DNA from: Streptomyces sp. NL15-2K
GTDB lineage: Bacteria > Actinomycetota > Actinomycetes > Streptomycetales > Streptomycetaceae
Length of the DNA: 64,000 nucleotides
Direction of reading: 5' to 3'
NCBI RefSeq assembly: GCF_030551255.1
Contig: NZ_CP130630.1
Span: 1-64,000 of the forward strand
Within the stretch, counting starts at the first letter, position 1; every line of letters begins with the position of its first letter. This document shows, in pieces, positions 42,886 to 51,872 of this stretch. A program made the position numbers and the translations under genes. Below the pieces are notes generated by a model. That model worked only from the letters and a program-made list of their open reading frames with translations, made no database searches and was not told the origin of the DNA.

Positions 42886-43560
42886 TCAGCCGCCTGTCGG
42901 TGCAACCCTCTGTCCGGCCGCCGTGGGGCGCGGAAGGCTCGGGGCGGGCCAGGCCGGGTTCCACCGCCAGGCCGACCAGGAGGCGGCGTCGGCGAACGGG
43001 CCAGAGCGTTGCTCGAGCATCGCGAGGGCCTGGTCGCGGGCAGCGTCCACCGCCTGGTGCTCGGTGTCGGTGACGATGCCGAGCCGCCGCACGTGCGCGT
43101 ACTCGTCTTCGTCCTTCCACTGCCAGCTGGTCAGGTCGGGGTCGACGACCAGGTCCACGGCGAGGTCGAAGGTGTCGAACCCATCGCCGGTCCGAACGGT
43201 GGGGCGCTCGAAGTTCACGTACCAGTTCCGCAGCCCGCCGACGGTGTAGAAGGCGTTGACGCTGAACCACGCCGCCGGCGGCTTCCACAGCAGCAGCTCG
43301 GTCCCCTGCCACACCGCGCCCGCCAACTCCCAGAACCCACTCGCCATCGCGTCGAACGCCTCGGTGCGCACCGCACGGTCGCCGTCCGCACGGGCCTTGA
43401 CGTACAGGGCGGGCCAGCGGGTCTCGGCTCCCGGCGGACAGGCCGCCACCAAGGCCTCGCTCGTGTCGGCGACGACGCGCAGTGCGTGCTCGCTCCATAC
43501 GCGGCCGGAGAGGTGCACGTCGCGTCGTACAACCGTCTGTCCCGTCTCGAAGCTGCGCAC
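42886..43560 (-). CDS. DUF402-domain protein, 224 aa
   Basis: GTG 43560 has GGAGG 7 nt upstream. The protein shows the DUF402 (FomD-like) pattern: VVRRDVHLSGRVWSEHALRVV, ELLLWKPPAAWFSVNAFY, NWYVNFERPTVRTGDGFDTFDLAVDLVVDPD and WQWKDEDEYAH. Characterised members hydrolyse nucleoside di/triphosphates or cytidylyl-phosphonates, and the N-F-E-x-P and Asp/Glu clusters bind metal. Intact. Substrate unknown here. Confidence 0.75.
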   Translation of the reverse strand: MRSFETGQTVVRRDVHLSGRVWSEHALRVVADTSEALVAACPPGAETRWPALYVKARADGDRAVRTEAFDAMASGFWELAGAVWQGTELLLWKPPAAWFSVNAFYTVGGLRNWYVNFERPTVRTGDGFDTFDLAVDLVVDPDLTSWQWKDEDEYAHVRRLGIVTDTEHQAVDAARDQALAMLEQRSGPFADAASWSAWRWNPAWPAPSLPRPTAAGQRVAPTGG

Positions 43561-43742
43561 TCGTTCCTCCTTCGCCGCTGCCGGCTGTTCAGCTCGCGGT
43601 GCCCAGCCCAGCGCTGACGGCACGGTCTGGGCACCCCCCCGTTCGAGGGAGGCTTGCCCAGAAGCTCTTTCGGCTTGCCGTTGCCGGGGCGGCGCTGCCG
43701 CGGGACTACCGGGACAAGCGACTGACCGGCCGGTCAGTGATT

Positions 43743-44783
43743 TCAGCTCAGGGGACGCAGTCCAGCGGGCCATACCAGGGTGGTGGCTGCCCAGGTGAAT
43801 CCGGCGCCGAAGGCAGCCACCATCACCCGCTGGCCTGCCGTGAGTCGCCCTTCGGCTGCAGCGGAGGCCAGCAGCAGGGGAATGGAGGCTGCGGAGGTGT
43901 TGCCGACGTCGGCGATGTTGGACGGCACACGTCCCGAAGGAATGCCCAGGGCGTCGGCCACCCCGGCGCTGATGCGGGCATTCGCCTGGTGGACGATGAG
44001 CCGGTCGATGTCCTTCAGAGCCCAGCCGGCTGCTGCTGCTGCGTCGCGGACTGCCTGAGTCATGTGGCGGACCGCATGACGGAGCACCACGTTGCCCTGC
44101 ATGTGTACGTACCGGTCCGGTGCGTCGCCCGCGGGCCGGTGTGAGGGCTGGCGGGACCCTCCTTCGGGGATGAAGATGGCTTCGGCGTTCTCGCCGGCGC
44201 TTCCCCATGCCACCGGCCCTAAGGTTCCGGGGTCGCCTGCCTGTGCCGCCTGCAGAACGACCGCGCCCGCTCCGTCGCCGAAGATCGGCGCTGTGGACCG
44301 GTCGGCTGGATCGACGATGGCTGACATCGTCTCCGCCCCTACGACGAGGATGGTCCTGGCGGTGCCCGCCTGGATGAGCGCTGAGGCGACGGTGGTCGCG
44401 TAGACGAATCCCGAACAGCCGGCTCCGACATCGAAAGCGGGCACTTGATCGAGTCCGAGTTGGTGGGCCACCGTCGGCGCGGTGCCGGGCACCGGATGGT
44501 CAGGGGTAGCGGTGGCCAGGACCACGGCGTCGACGTGTTCCACCCCCGCCGACTTCATCGCCCGCGTCCCCGCTTCCACCGCCATGTCGCTGGTGGCTGT
44601 CTCGGGATCGGCGATGTGGCGGGTGGCGATGCCGATACGGGTGCGGATCCACTCCTCCGACGTGTCAAGGCGCGCGCACAGTTCGGCGTTGGTCACTCGT
44701 CGCGGTGGCAGCCACGACCCCAGGCCGATCAGTCGGGCTGACCTTGCCGATGGTGCGGGCAAAGCATCGGGTGAAGTGGTCAT
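43743..44783 (-). CDS. Beta-ketoacyl-ACP synthase III (FabH-like), 346 aa
   Basis: Thiolase-fold enzyme with the KAS III triad: C123 in VGAGCSGFVYAT, His in LIVHQANARIS and Asn in DVGNTSAASIP. It starts or transfers acyl chains by Claisen condensation or ester formation. SEEWIRTRIGIATRHIA is the standard N-terminal block. ATG 44783 chosen. It lies between the two halves of the terpenoid/acyl locus and may feed the WS/DGAT-ACP protein with an acyl group, or be a stand-alone paralogue of the housekeeping fabH. Confidence 0.85.
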   Translation of the reverse strand: MTTSPDALPAPSARSARLIGLGSWLPPRRVTNAELCARLDTSEEWIRTRIGIATRHIADPETATSDMAVEAGTRAMKSAGVEHVDAVVLATATPDHPVPGTAPTVAHQLGLDQVPAFDVGAGCSGFVYATTVASALIQAGTARTILVVGAETMSAIVDPADRSTAPIFGDGAGAVVLQAAQAGDPGTLGPVAWGSAGENAEAIFIPEGGSRQPSHRPAGDAPDRYVHMQGNVVLRHAVRHMTQAVRDAAAAAGWALKDIDRLIVHQANARISAGVADALGIPSGRVPSNIADVGNTSAASIPLLLASAAAEGRLTAGQRVMVAAFGAGFTWAATTLVWPAGLRPLS

Positions 44784-44972
44784 GGGGTCACGGTAGTCGG
44801 CGGATTCGGGCGGAATAGGTGGTCTCGTAAGCGTCACCCATTGGTGGTATCCCGTCCGATGCGGACAGCCCGGGGCTCACCGTCCCTCCTTCTCCGCGGC
44901 CTGCAGGGAGGGCTGAGCCCCGCGGGATGTCCTTCACTCCCGCGGTCCACGGGGGTGCCTCTATGTCTTTCG

Positions 44973-46175
44973 TCAAGCGGGGCGTGGTGTTCGGGGTTCG
45001 TAGAAGGTGCCGTCGCGGAGCATCGCGAAGAGCACGTTGATGCGTTGTCGGGCGAGGCGGAGGAGGGATTGGGTGTGGGTCTTTCCTCTGGCCCGGCACT
45101 TGTCGTAGTAGGTGCGGGAGGCGGGGTCGTGCAGGGCGGCGAACGCGGACAGGAACATCGCGCGTTTGAGCTGGCGGTTACCGCCTCTGGGCGCGTGTTC
45201 GCCGTGGATCGAGGTTCCCGAGGACTTCGTGGTCGGGGCGAGGCCGGCGTAGGAGGCCAGGTGGGCGGCGGTGGGGAAGCCGGTGCCGTCGCCGACGGTG
45301 ACCAGCAAGGTGGCGGCGGTCCTGACGCCGACGCCGGGCAGCGACGTCAGGACCTTCGAAAGAGGGTGGTCCTCCAGCAGGGCTGTGATCTGGGCTTCCG
45401 TGGCCCGGCGTTGTTCGTGGACGGCGCCGAGCGAGCGGGCCAGCGACGGGATCACGATGTCGAGGGTGCCGGTGCCGGGGACCACGACGGTCTGCTCGTC
45501 GAGGGCGTCGAAGACCTCGTCGATCAGCCGTTTCGCCATGCGCGGGGCCTTGGGCCGGATGACCTCGACGAGCTTGCGGCGTCCGGCCTTTCGCAAGCTG
45601 GCGGGGGATCCGTAGCGTTCCAGCAGCCAGGTCACGGCCTGATGGTCCAGACGCGGTCCGAGGACGCGTTCCAGCGATGGGTGGAACTGGGTGAGCAGGC
45701 CGCGGATGCGGTTGCTGGTGCGGGTGGCCTCGGCCGCGAGGTCCTGGTCGAAGCCGACGAGGACCGTGAGCTCGGCGGTGATCTCGTCGGTGAGTTCCAG
45801 CGAGCGCAGCGTGTGCGGCATGGTGCGGGCCGCGTCGGCGATCACGGCCGCGTCGCGGGCGTCGGTCTTGGCCTCGCCGGGGTAGAGGTCGGCGATCCGC
45901 CGCATCGACAGGCCCGGCAGGTAGGCGACCTTGCAGCCGGCATCCCGGGCCACCGTCAGCGGCAGGGCGCCGATCGAAGCGGGCTGGTCCACGATCACCA
46001 GGACGCTGCCGAACTTGGCCTTCAGCTTCTCGAAGACGTCCCGCAGTTTCGGCTCGGTGTTCGGCAGTTGCTTGTCGAAGACCTTCTTGCCGGCCGGGGT
46101 GAGTCCGTGGCCGTGATGGTTCGTCTTGCCGACGTCCAGGCCGAGGAAGACGCCTATCTCGTCGCTGTCGTTCAA
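44973..46175 (-). CDS. IS110-family transposase (DEDD), 400 aa
   Basis: TTG 46175 with GGAGGA upstream is the best start. RuvC-like DEDD domain: VFLGLDVGKTNHHGHG, VLVIVDQPASIG and EAKTDARDAAVIAD. The C-terminal transposase-20 domain has LTSLPGVGVRTAATLLVTVGD and HGEHAPRGGNRQLKRAMFLSAF. IS110 enzymes recombine DNA guided by a bridge RNA from the element's own non-coding end. A related remnant lies at 57088-57457. Intact. Confidence 0.85.
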   Translation of the reverse strand: MNDSDEIGVFLGLDVGKTNHHGHGLTPAGKKVFDKQLPNTEPKLRDVFEKLKAKFGSVLVIVDQPASIGALPLTVARDAGCKVAYLPGLSMRRIADLYPGEAKTDARDAAVIADAARTMPHTLRSLELTDEITAELTVLVGFDQDLAAEATRTSNRIRGLLTQFHPSLERVLGPRLDHQAVTWLLERYGSPASLRKAGRRKLVEVIRPKAPRMAKRLIDEVFDALDEQTVVVPGTGTLDIVIPSLARSLGAVHEQRRATEAQITALLEDHPLSKVLTSLPGVGVRTAATLLVTVGDGTGFPTAAHLASYAGLAPTTKSSGTSIHGEHAPRGGNRQLKRAMFLSAFAALHDPASRTYYDKCRARGKTHTQSLLRLARQRINVLFAMLRDGTFYEPRTPRPA

Positions 46176-46536
46176 GCCGTCCTCCCGAACGGATGTTGTG
46201 CGTGCTGGCCTGGGCGTTGGCGTCGTGCGCGCATCCACGTTATGCAGACCTGCCGCCCGTACGCGGCCGGGCGTTGCGCTCGGCCAGGCGGTAGTCGGAC
46301 CTCTGACTTGTTGAATCAGACCCAGACGCGCGGTCTGCAGCCGTAGCGTCCAGGGTGCCGACCGGCACGGGCTCGCGTGACCTCATGCCGCCCCAACTCG
46401 GGCTGGCTCATGATGAGTTTGCCGCCGCCGGTCGGCACCCGCGCGGTGTGGCTCGACAGAGGCGTGACCAATCGACGCTGAGACTTCAAGTCAGAGTGCC
46501 CACCGCACCCGTCCCATCCCACTCGACCTGGGCAAG
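46176..46536. ncRNA. Candidate bridge-RNA region between two divergent IS110 genes
   Basis: This 361-bp gap holds the upstream non-coding end of both IS110 elements. In the IS621-like branch the bridge RNA is transcribed from the non-coding DNA upstream of the recombinase, so one or two bridge RNAs may lie here. I did not resolve the loop structures or the element boundaries by eye, so this is a placement by family knowledge only. Confidence 0.3.
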
Positions 46537-47577
46537 GTGCACGTGATCACTATCGGTATCGACCCCCACAAGTCCTCCCACACCGCCGTCGCCGTCGACG
46601 CCGCAGGACACCAGCTCGCCCAGCGCCGCTTCGTCGTCAACGCAGGGACCGTCCGGCAGCTGACGCGCTGGTGCGAGCGGTGGCCCGAGCGCCGCTTCGC
46701 CGTCGAAGGCGCCAAAGGACTCGGCCGCAGCCTCGCCCAGCAGCTCGCCGCAGCCGGCGAGCACGTGGTGGACGTGCCCTCCACCCTTTCCGCCCGGGCC
46801 CGGCTCCTGGCCACCGGCGGGGACCGCAAGACTGATGCGGCCGACGCCCTGCACGTCGCTCAGGTCGCCCTCTTCCGACACGACCTGCGCAAGGTCGAGC
46901 CCGAAGACCAGTCGACGATCCTGCGGTTGCTGACCGAGCGGCACGATGACCTGGTCAACGAACGCACCCGCATCATCAACCGCCTCCACGCCGTGCTGCG
47001 AGACCTGCTGCCCGGCGGCGCCCCCACCCGCCTGTCCGCGGAGAAGGCTGCCGCCCTGATGAAGGGCATCCGTCCAGCCACCGCCACCGACTGCTGCCGC
47101 CGCGACCTCGCCCGGGATCTCCTTGTCGACCTGCGGCGCGTCGACCGCCAGGTCCGCGACAACGAGGCCCAGATGCGTGACGCTCTGGCCGCCGCCCGCA
47201 CCGCGCTGACCGCTCTGCCCGGCTTGGGCACCGTGCTCGCCGCCAAGCTCCTTGGACACGTCGGCGACGTCACACGTTTCCCCACCGAGCACCACTTCGC
47301 CAGCTACACCGGCACCGCGCCCCTGGACGCGTCCAGCGGCAAGAACACCCGCCACCGCCTCAACACCGGAGGCAACCGCGCGCTGAACTCCGTGCTGCAC
47401 ATCATCGCGGTCTGCCAGATCCGCGACGGCGGCCGAGGCCAGGACTACTACCTGCGGAAAATCGCCGAAGGCAAGACGCCTGCAGAGGCCCGCAGGGCCC
47501 TCAAACGACGCCTGTCGAACGTCGTCTACCGCACACTCAAACGCGACCGCCACACGACTCTGGCTCCGACCGCTTGA
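46537..47577 (+). CDS. IS110-family transposase (DEDD), second type, 346 aa
   Basis: RuvC-like domain with ITIGIDPHKSSHTAVAV, RFAVEGAKGLGRSL and GDRKTDAADALHVAQ, then LTALPGLGTVLAAKLLGHVGD, a HFASYTGTAPLDASSG segment and TGGNRALNSVLHIIAV. It belongs to a different IS110 subgroup from the neighbour at 44973-46175, being shorter and only distantly similar. It is transcribed away from that gene. Intact. The group II intron follows about 80 bp after its stop. Confidence 0.85.
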   Translation: MHVITIGIDPHKSSHTAVAVDAAGHQLAQRRFVVNAGTVRQLTRWCERWPERRFAVEGAKGLGRSLAQQLAAAGEHVVDVPSTLSARARLLATGGDRKTDAADALHVAQVALFRHDLRKVEPEDQSTILRLLTERHDDLVNERTRIINRLHAVLRDLLPGGAPTRLSAEKAAALMKGIRPATATDCCRRDLARDLLVDLRRVDRQVRDNEAQMRDALAAARTALTALPGLGTVLAAKLLGHVGDVTRFPTEHHFASYTGTAPLDASSGKNTRHRLNTGGNRALNSVLHIIAVCQIRDGGRGQDYYLRKIAEGKTPAEARRALKRRLSNVVYRTLKRDRHTTLAPTA

Positions 47578-47688
47578 CACACAGAGGCACTCATCAGCGT
47601 CTCCAACGGCGCCTCTCGGGCCCGGGTTGAGTCGGCCTGGGGCGCGGTGCCGGGATTGCTCTCGGTCCGTCTCCCCAGACCGCTCGCC

Positions 47689-47722
47689 GAACCCGCCGTG
47701 CGCCTCACGACGCAACGGGCTC
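47689..47722 (-). ncRNA. Group II intron domain V
   Basis: The 34-nt RNA opens GAGCCCGUUGCG and closes GCGCACGGCGGGUUC. It forms the expected 2-helix hairpin with the AGC catalytic triad at positions 2-4 paired near the closing GUU. Its length is exactly that of the family. Located just 3' of the reverse transcriptase ORF, as required. Confidence 0.75.
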
Positions 47723-47748
47723 TCCACGGTCTCTGCCGTTCCGCGTGG

Positions 47749-49212
47749 TTATGCAGGGACCCAAGGATTGGGAATCTTGCTGCCCCGGTAGCGGTAGCGG
47801 GTAACCGGCACCGCTGCCATATCGAACAACTCGACCCCGTCCACCGAGATCGGCTTCCAGCTCCCATTGGGTGCCTTCAGCCAGCGGCGGACGTCCTTCC
47901 ACCTCCAGCGATGCAGGGTCTGCATCCACTTGACCACCCGCCACCAGACGAAATTCGCCAGGTTGCTCAGGGTGTGTTTGCAGACTGCATGCCTGAAGTA
48001 GTTGGCCCAGCCGTGCATGATCAGATTGAGTCTGGCCAGCACCTCTCTGGGGTTCTGCTGCGACTTCCTGCGTGTCAGGGCACGAATCCTGTCCTTCAGC
48101 GACCGGATGGGCCGGTCCGCGATGAACGTGTAGACGTACCACTTGTCCGTTCCTCGCTTGCGTTTCCACTGGATGCGGAACCCAAGGAAGTCGAACGCTT
48201 CACTCATGTGCACGATCCGGGTCTTGGCTGGTGACAGCCGTAACCCGAGTGGTTCGAGCACTTCAGTGACCTCATGCTTCAGGTCCTCGACGTCGGCGCG
48301 GGAGCCATTCACGAGCACCACAAGGTCGTCCGCGTAGCGGGAGACCTTCCAGTTCGGCAGGCCCTTCGCCCGGCGTCGGACGCGTCGGGCAGCGGTTCCC
48401 ATCGTCCCGCCGTCCTTCCACGGCTCCTGCAGACGCTCATCGAGCGCCGACATGGCTATGTTGAACAGCAACGGAGACAGGATGCCTCCCTGCGGCGTCC
48501 CGGCGTCGGAGGCCCTCTGGTCTCCGAGTTCGGTGAGAACTCCGGCCTTGAGGAACGCCTTCACCAGGGCCACGACTCGCTTGTCCTTGACCCGCTTGCG
48601 TATCCGCTCAAGGAGAGCAGAGTGCGAAACGTTGTCGAAGGCCGCTTCCACGTCAGCATCCAGCACCCAGCGGTAACCCTTGGAGCCGAACAGCTGAATC
48701 TCGGCGATCGCGTCGTGAGCACGCCGCTCGGGCCGGAACCCGTAGGAGACCGGATCAAAGTCGGCCTCGAAGATGGGTTCCAGCACCAGCTTCAGCGCCG
48801 CCTGGACAACCCGGTCCGCCACCGTCGGAATACCTAGGCTGCGGACCTTTCCGGAACCACCCGGCTTGGGGATCTTGCGTTCCCGCACCGGCTGAGGCCG
48901 GAACGAACCATCCTTGAGACTGGTCCGCACGTCGTCCAGGAACCGGAGGACACCGATCTGCTCTTCAACATGAGCGACGGTAACGCCGTCCATGCCCGCA
49001 GTCCGGGCCCCCTTGTTGCCCGCGACCCGGTAGAACGCATAGCGCAGCGTCATCGGGTCGTGCACGAAGTTGAACAGGTCGTCGAACCTGCGGCCAGGAT
49101 CGGCCGCCGCCCAACGGTGAAGCTTGGCCTGCATCCCCGATACCCTCCCGCCGGACTCTTCCGGGTCCTCGACAGGCGGAGCACCGCCGTTCATCGGTGC
49201 ATCTTTCGGCAT
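47749..49212 (-). CDS. ltrA: Group II intron reverse transcriptase/maturase, 487 aa
   Basis: Reverse transcriptase blocks in order: RKIPKPGGSGKVRSLGIPTVADRVVQ, VSYGFRPERRAHDAI, WVLDADVEAAFDNVSHS, GTPQGGILSPLLFN, and the catalytic YADD in VSRYADDLVVLVNG. A maturase (X) domain follows with LNLIMHGWANYFRHAV. No HNH endonuclease domain is visible at the C-terminus. The frame is intact. Confidence 0.9.
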   Translation of the reverse strand: MPKDAPMNGGAPPVEDPEESGGRVSGMQAKLHRWAAADPGRRFDDLFNFVHDPMTLRYAFYRVAGNKGARTAGMDGVTVAHVEEQIGVLRFLDDVRTSLKDGSFRPQPVRERKIPKPGGSGKVRSLGIPTVADRVVQAALKLVLEPIFEADFDPVSYGFRPERRAHDAIAEIQLFGSKGYRWVLDADVEAAFDNVSHSALLERIRKRVKDKRVVALVKAFLKAGVLTELGDQRASDAGTPQGGILSPLLFNIAMSALDERLQEPWKDGGTMGTAARRVRRRAKGLPNWKVSRYADDLVVLVNGSRADVEDLKHEVTEVLEPLGLRLSPAKTRIVHMSEAFDFLGFRIQWKRKRGTDKWYVYTFIADRPIRSLKDRIRALTRRKSQQNPREVLARLNLIMHGWANYFRHAVCKHTLSNLANFVWWRVVKWMQTLHRWRWKDVRRWLKAPNGSWKPISVDGVELFDMAAVPVTRYRYRGSKIPNPWVPA

Positions 49213-49917
49213 TACAGCCTCCTTCCCTTCTCGATACCGCTGCCGCCCTTCCCCATGTGCGCACCTCTCGTGCGCTCGAAGTACTACGGCGACTCCGCCC
49301 CGTTCCGGCCCGATCGGCCGACGATGAACCCAGCCCGTCCGCCAGGACGGATCCCTGGCAGCGGGCGTGAGCCGGAACGGTTCCCGTGTTCACTGCAATT
49401 CGCTCGACGGAGTAGGAGCCCAGCTCTGTCCCTGCGGCATCGCCACGGCTACCCCGCAGCACTTCACCGTGGCCTCCCGACGGGCATGTCAAAGCCCGCC
49501 CAGGAGTTCCCCGCTCCAGTCACCCGGTTCGAAGACGCACCGCACCCGGCCCATATCTGCACAGGTTTGAGCCGGCGGGGGGTTGAGAGACGTAAACGCT
49601 GGTTCCTCTCGTACTCCTCTCCATCACGCTCGCCGGACCCGGGCCATCTGGCAGTTCTGGCCTGTCCCGGCTTTGTCGGGGCCGCTCTCGCCCTCACCGG
49701 CACCTCCCGGATCAGGCTGCCCCCAGCTTCATCACCCTGCTGCGACAGGGACGACGGCGACGGTCTCTCACCTCCGCACGAATTGCAGCGCCTCACGGCG
49801 CACTGACACCACCCCCCAGGTCATATCTTCGACAGGGGGAACAGCCATGCCGGGCCCGGAGGCCAGCGGCCCTCTTGCAGGACCGCGGAAAACATAACGG
49901 GGGAGAGAATGGTGAGT

Positions 49918-51483
49918 TCAGCTGCCGGTCGGGGGTGCGGCGCGCCGGGTGACAAGGTCGACCAGGTCTGCAACGGTGGGAGCTTGCGCCAGGTCATGTT
50001 CGGTGATGATCAGGCCGAGTCGGTCCTCGAGCGCCATGGACAGTGCGGTGACTGCCATGGAGTCGATGCCTGCCTGCGATTGGGTCGCATCCTGTGTGAT
50101 CGGCCCGGCGGGCAGAGCCCCGTGGTCGACCAGCAGGTTCTTGATGAGCGTGAAGTCGATGACGATTGCGGTGGTGTCTTTGTCGACCGGGGCGGCCACG
50201 GGAGTCGGGATTTCAGGGCCTTCAAGTCGGCTCGGTGCTTTTGCCCGGGAACGAACCAGTCGGGTCGTCAGCTCGTCGGCTGCATCGGCGAGCAGAGCGG
50301 GAAGACTGCGGGCTGCGGGAAGTGCTGCGTCGGTGGCGAAGCAGACGCTGGTGTTGCCGTCGTAACTGCAGGCGACGACGGACGCTGGCTGATTGCGCGG
50401 CAGCCAGGTGAAGGGCTGGATATGGGTGACGGGGTCGCCCCGGTAGGCCAGGGGCCGGTGAATTGCCAGGTACGAAGCGGAAATGGGCGCCCTGGCGGGC
50501 GTGGTCAGCCAGCCGGCCATCGTGTGAAACGCCCGGGCGGGGGTGAGGTCCATCAGCACCCGCAGGGCATTTTGGTGGGCGGGGTCTTTGGTGGCACGGT
50601 TCGCTGCGACAACGTGGTCGAGGCGGGCTTGAGCCGTTGACTCCTCGCAAGGGAGTGCGAGGGGGGCGAAGGCGAACAGGTTGCCGGGCCGTGCGCGGTC
50701 TCCGGCACGGCGCAGGTTGACCATCGTGATGGCGGGCAAGGGCCTTCCAGCGCCCCTGGGCCAGTGTTCGGAGCACCACGTGCGCAACGCCCCACTGAGA
50801 GCAGCCAGGAAGGCGTCGTTGGTGTCACCGCCACGCGCCACAGCCGCGGTGCGGAGGTACTGGGTGGAAACCGACGCCCAGTTGAGGTGGCGGGTACCGC
50901 TCAGAGGCCGTGCGGGATCGGTCCAGATGCCGTTGGCGGTGCAAGCCGTGAGGGTGCTGCGCACCGTGCGCAGGTAGGTCCTGGGGCCGGTGCGGGCTAC
51001 AGGTGCCGCGGCGGGCGGGTTGGTGGTGCCGAAGAGCGTGTGCAGAGTGCTGATGAGGCCCATGCCGTCCTGGGCGCTGTGGTGAGCTCGGCAGCAGATG
51101 GCATAGCGGTTGGTGGCGTAACCGGACAGTAGCCATACGTCCCACAGGGGGCCTTGGTCGGGTAGTGGGTGTTCCGCCAGCTCGCGAAGGACGTTGTCGA
51201 AGTGGGAGTCGCCGGGTGGGACATGTTGTGTGCGGATGCGTGTTTCGAGGTTCGGGGCGGCCTCGTGTTGCCAGCGGGCCCTGAGCCCGGGTCCTTGGAG
51301 GTAGTGGGTGAGGCGTGGCTCGTGGTAAAGGTGCTTGGCGACGTGGCTGCGGAGTTCACCGAGGGAGGGCGGCGTTCCGTCCAGGTGGAGGACCACTCCG
51401 ATGGTCTGGGGGGTCGCGGGGTAGGTCTGAGCCATGTGATGCATGGTCAGGTCCATGGATGTGGGGCGCAGTGGGCTGGTCAT
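49918..51483 (-). CDS. WS/DGAT-type acyltransferase fused to an acyl carrier protein, 521 aa
   Basis: The N-terminal ~430 residues form a wax ester synthase/diacylglycerol acyltransferase-like domain with the catalytic HHxxxDG (AHHSAQDGMG, H134-G140), NDAFLAALSGALR and a C-terminal AYRGDPVTHIQPF. After a linker (~430-445) comes an acyl carrier domain whose AGIDSMAVTALSMALEDRLG bears the phosphopantetheine serine. A condensation/acyl-transfer domain carrying its own ACP is unusual. It is read together with the terpene genes upstream, so it may acylate a terpene alcohol. Confidence 0.75.
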   Translation of the reverse strand: MTSPLRPTSMDLTMHHMAQTYPATPQTIGVVLHLDGTPPSLGELRSHVAKHLYHEPRLTHYLQGPGLRARWQHEAAPNLETRIRTQHVPPGDSHFDNVLRELAEHPLPDQGPLWDVWLLSGYATNRYAICCRAHHSAQDGMGLISTLHTLFGTTNPPAAAPVARTGPRTYLRTVRSTLTACTANGIWTDPARPLSGTRHLNWASVSTQYLRTAAVARGGDTNDAFLAALSGALRTWCSEHWPRGAGRPLPAITMVNLRRAGDRARPGNLFAFAPLALPCEESTAQARLDHVVAANRATKDPAHQNALRVLMDLTPARAFHTMAGWLTTPARAPISASYLAIHRPLAYRGDPVTHIQPFTWLPRNQPASVVACSYDGNTSVCFATDAALPAARSLPALLADAADELTTRLVRSRAKAPSRLEGPEIPTPVAAPVDKDTTAIVIDFTLIKNLLVDHGALPAGPITQDATQSQAGIDSMAVTALSMALEDRLGLIITEHDLAQAPTVADLVDLVTRRAAPPTGS

Positions 51484-51872
51484 GTGGTGCTTTCCGGGCT
51501 GTTGCGGCTTCGGGACTGGGGCTTGGGCGTTCAGCGGGCGGTTCCGGGGTCGGGTGAGAGGTGTTGCCGGCCGGGTGTGAGGCGGAAGCAGCCGGAAGGA
51601 CTACCCGCTTGCGAGTGACCGGGTCTGCTTGCCACTCGGTGTCATCAGATGGCGGCTCGTTCGCTTCCTGCGGCAGGAGGCGGTGTCAGGGAGGGGCCGT
51701 CCCTTGGCCGGGGGGTGCGGGGGTGGCGTATCGGCTGGCAGGCCGTGTGACCGGCGATCTTGGCGGGGCCACACAAGGGCCGCGAGTCGGAACCTGTCTG
51801 GGCCGCAGCTCTTCTGTGGGTGTCTGGACGACAGCCTTCGCCGTGGCGGTAGCCGCCTTGGGAGCCGGCAAC
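51484..51872. other. No gene seen
   Basis: The gap between the acyltransferase and class II cyclase genes. Only shadow frames are present. No clear hairpin noticed. Confidence 0.4.

Larger units (their letters stand above)
47655..49803 (-). mobile_element. Group II intron, about 2.15 kb
   Basis: Read on the minus strand, GTGCG at 49803-49799 fits the 5' GUGYG boundary. Domains I-IV follow, with the reverse transcriptase ORF (47749-49212) in domain IV. A canonical 34-nt domain V lies at 47689-47722 and a domain VI-like hairpin with an unpaired A follows to about 47655. The 3' end is approximate, and a second GTGCG near 49779 could be the 5' end instead. All parts needed for retrohoming look present. 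Confidence 0.65.
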
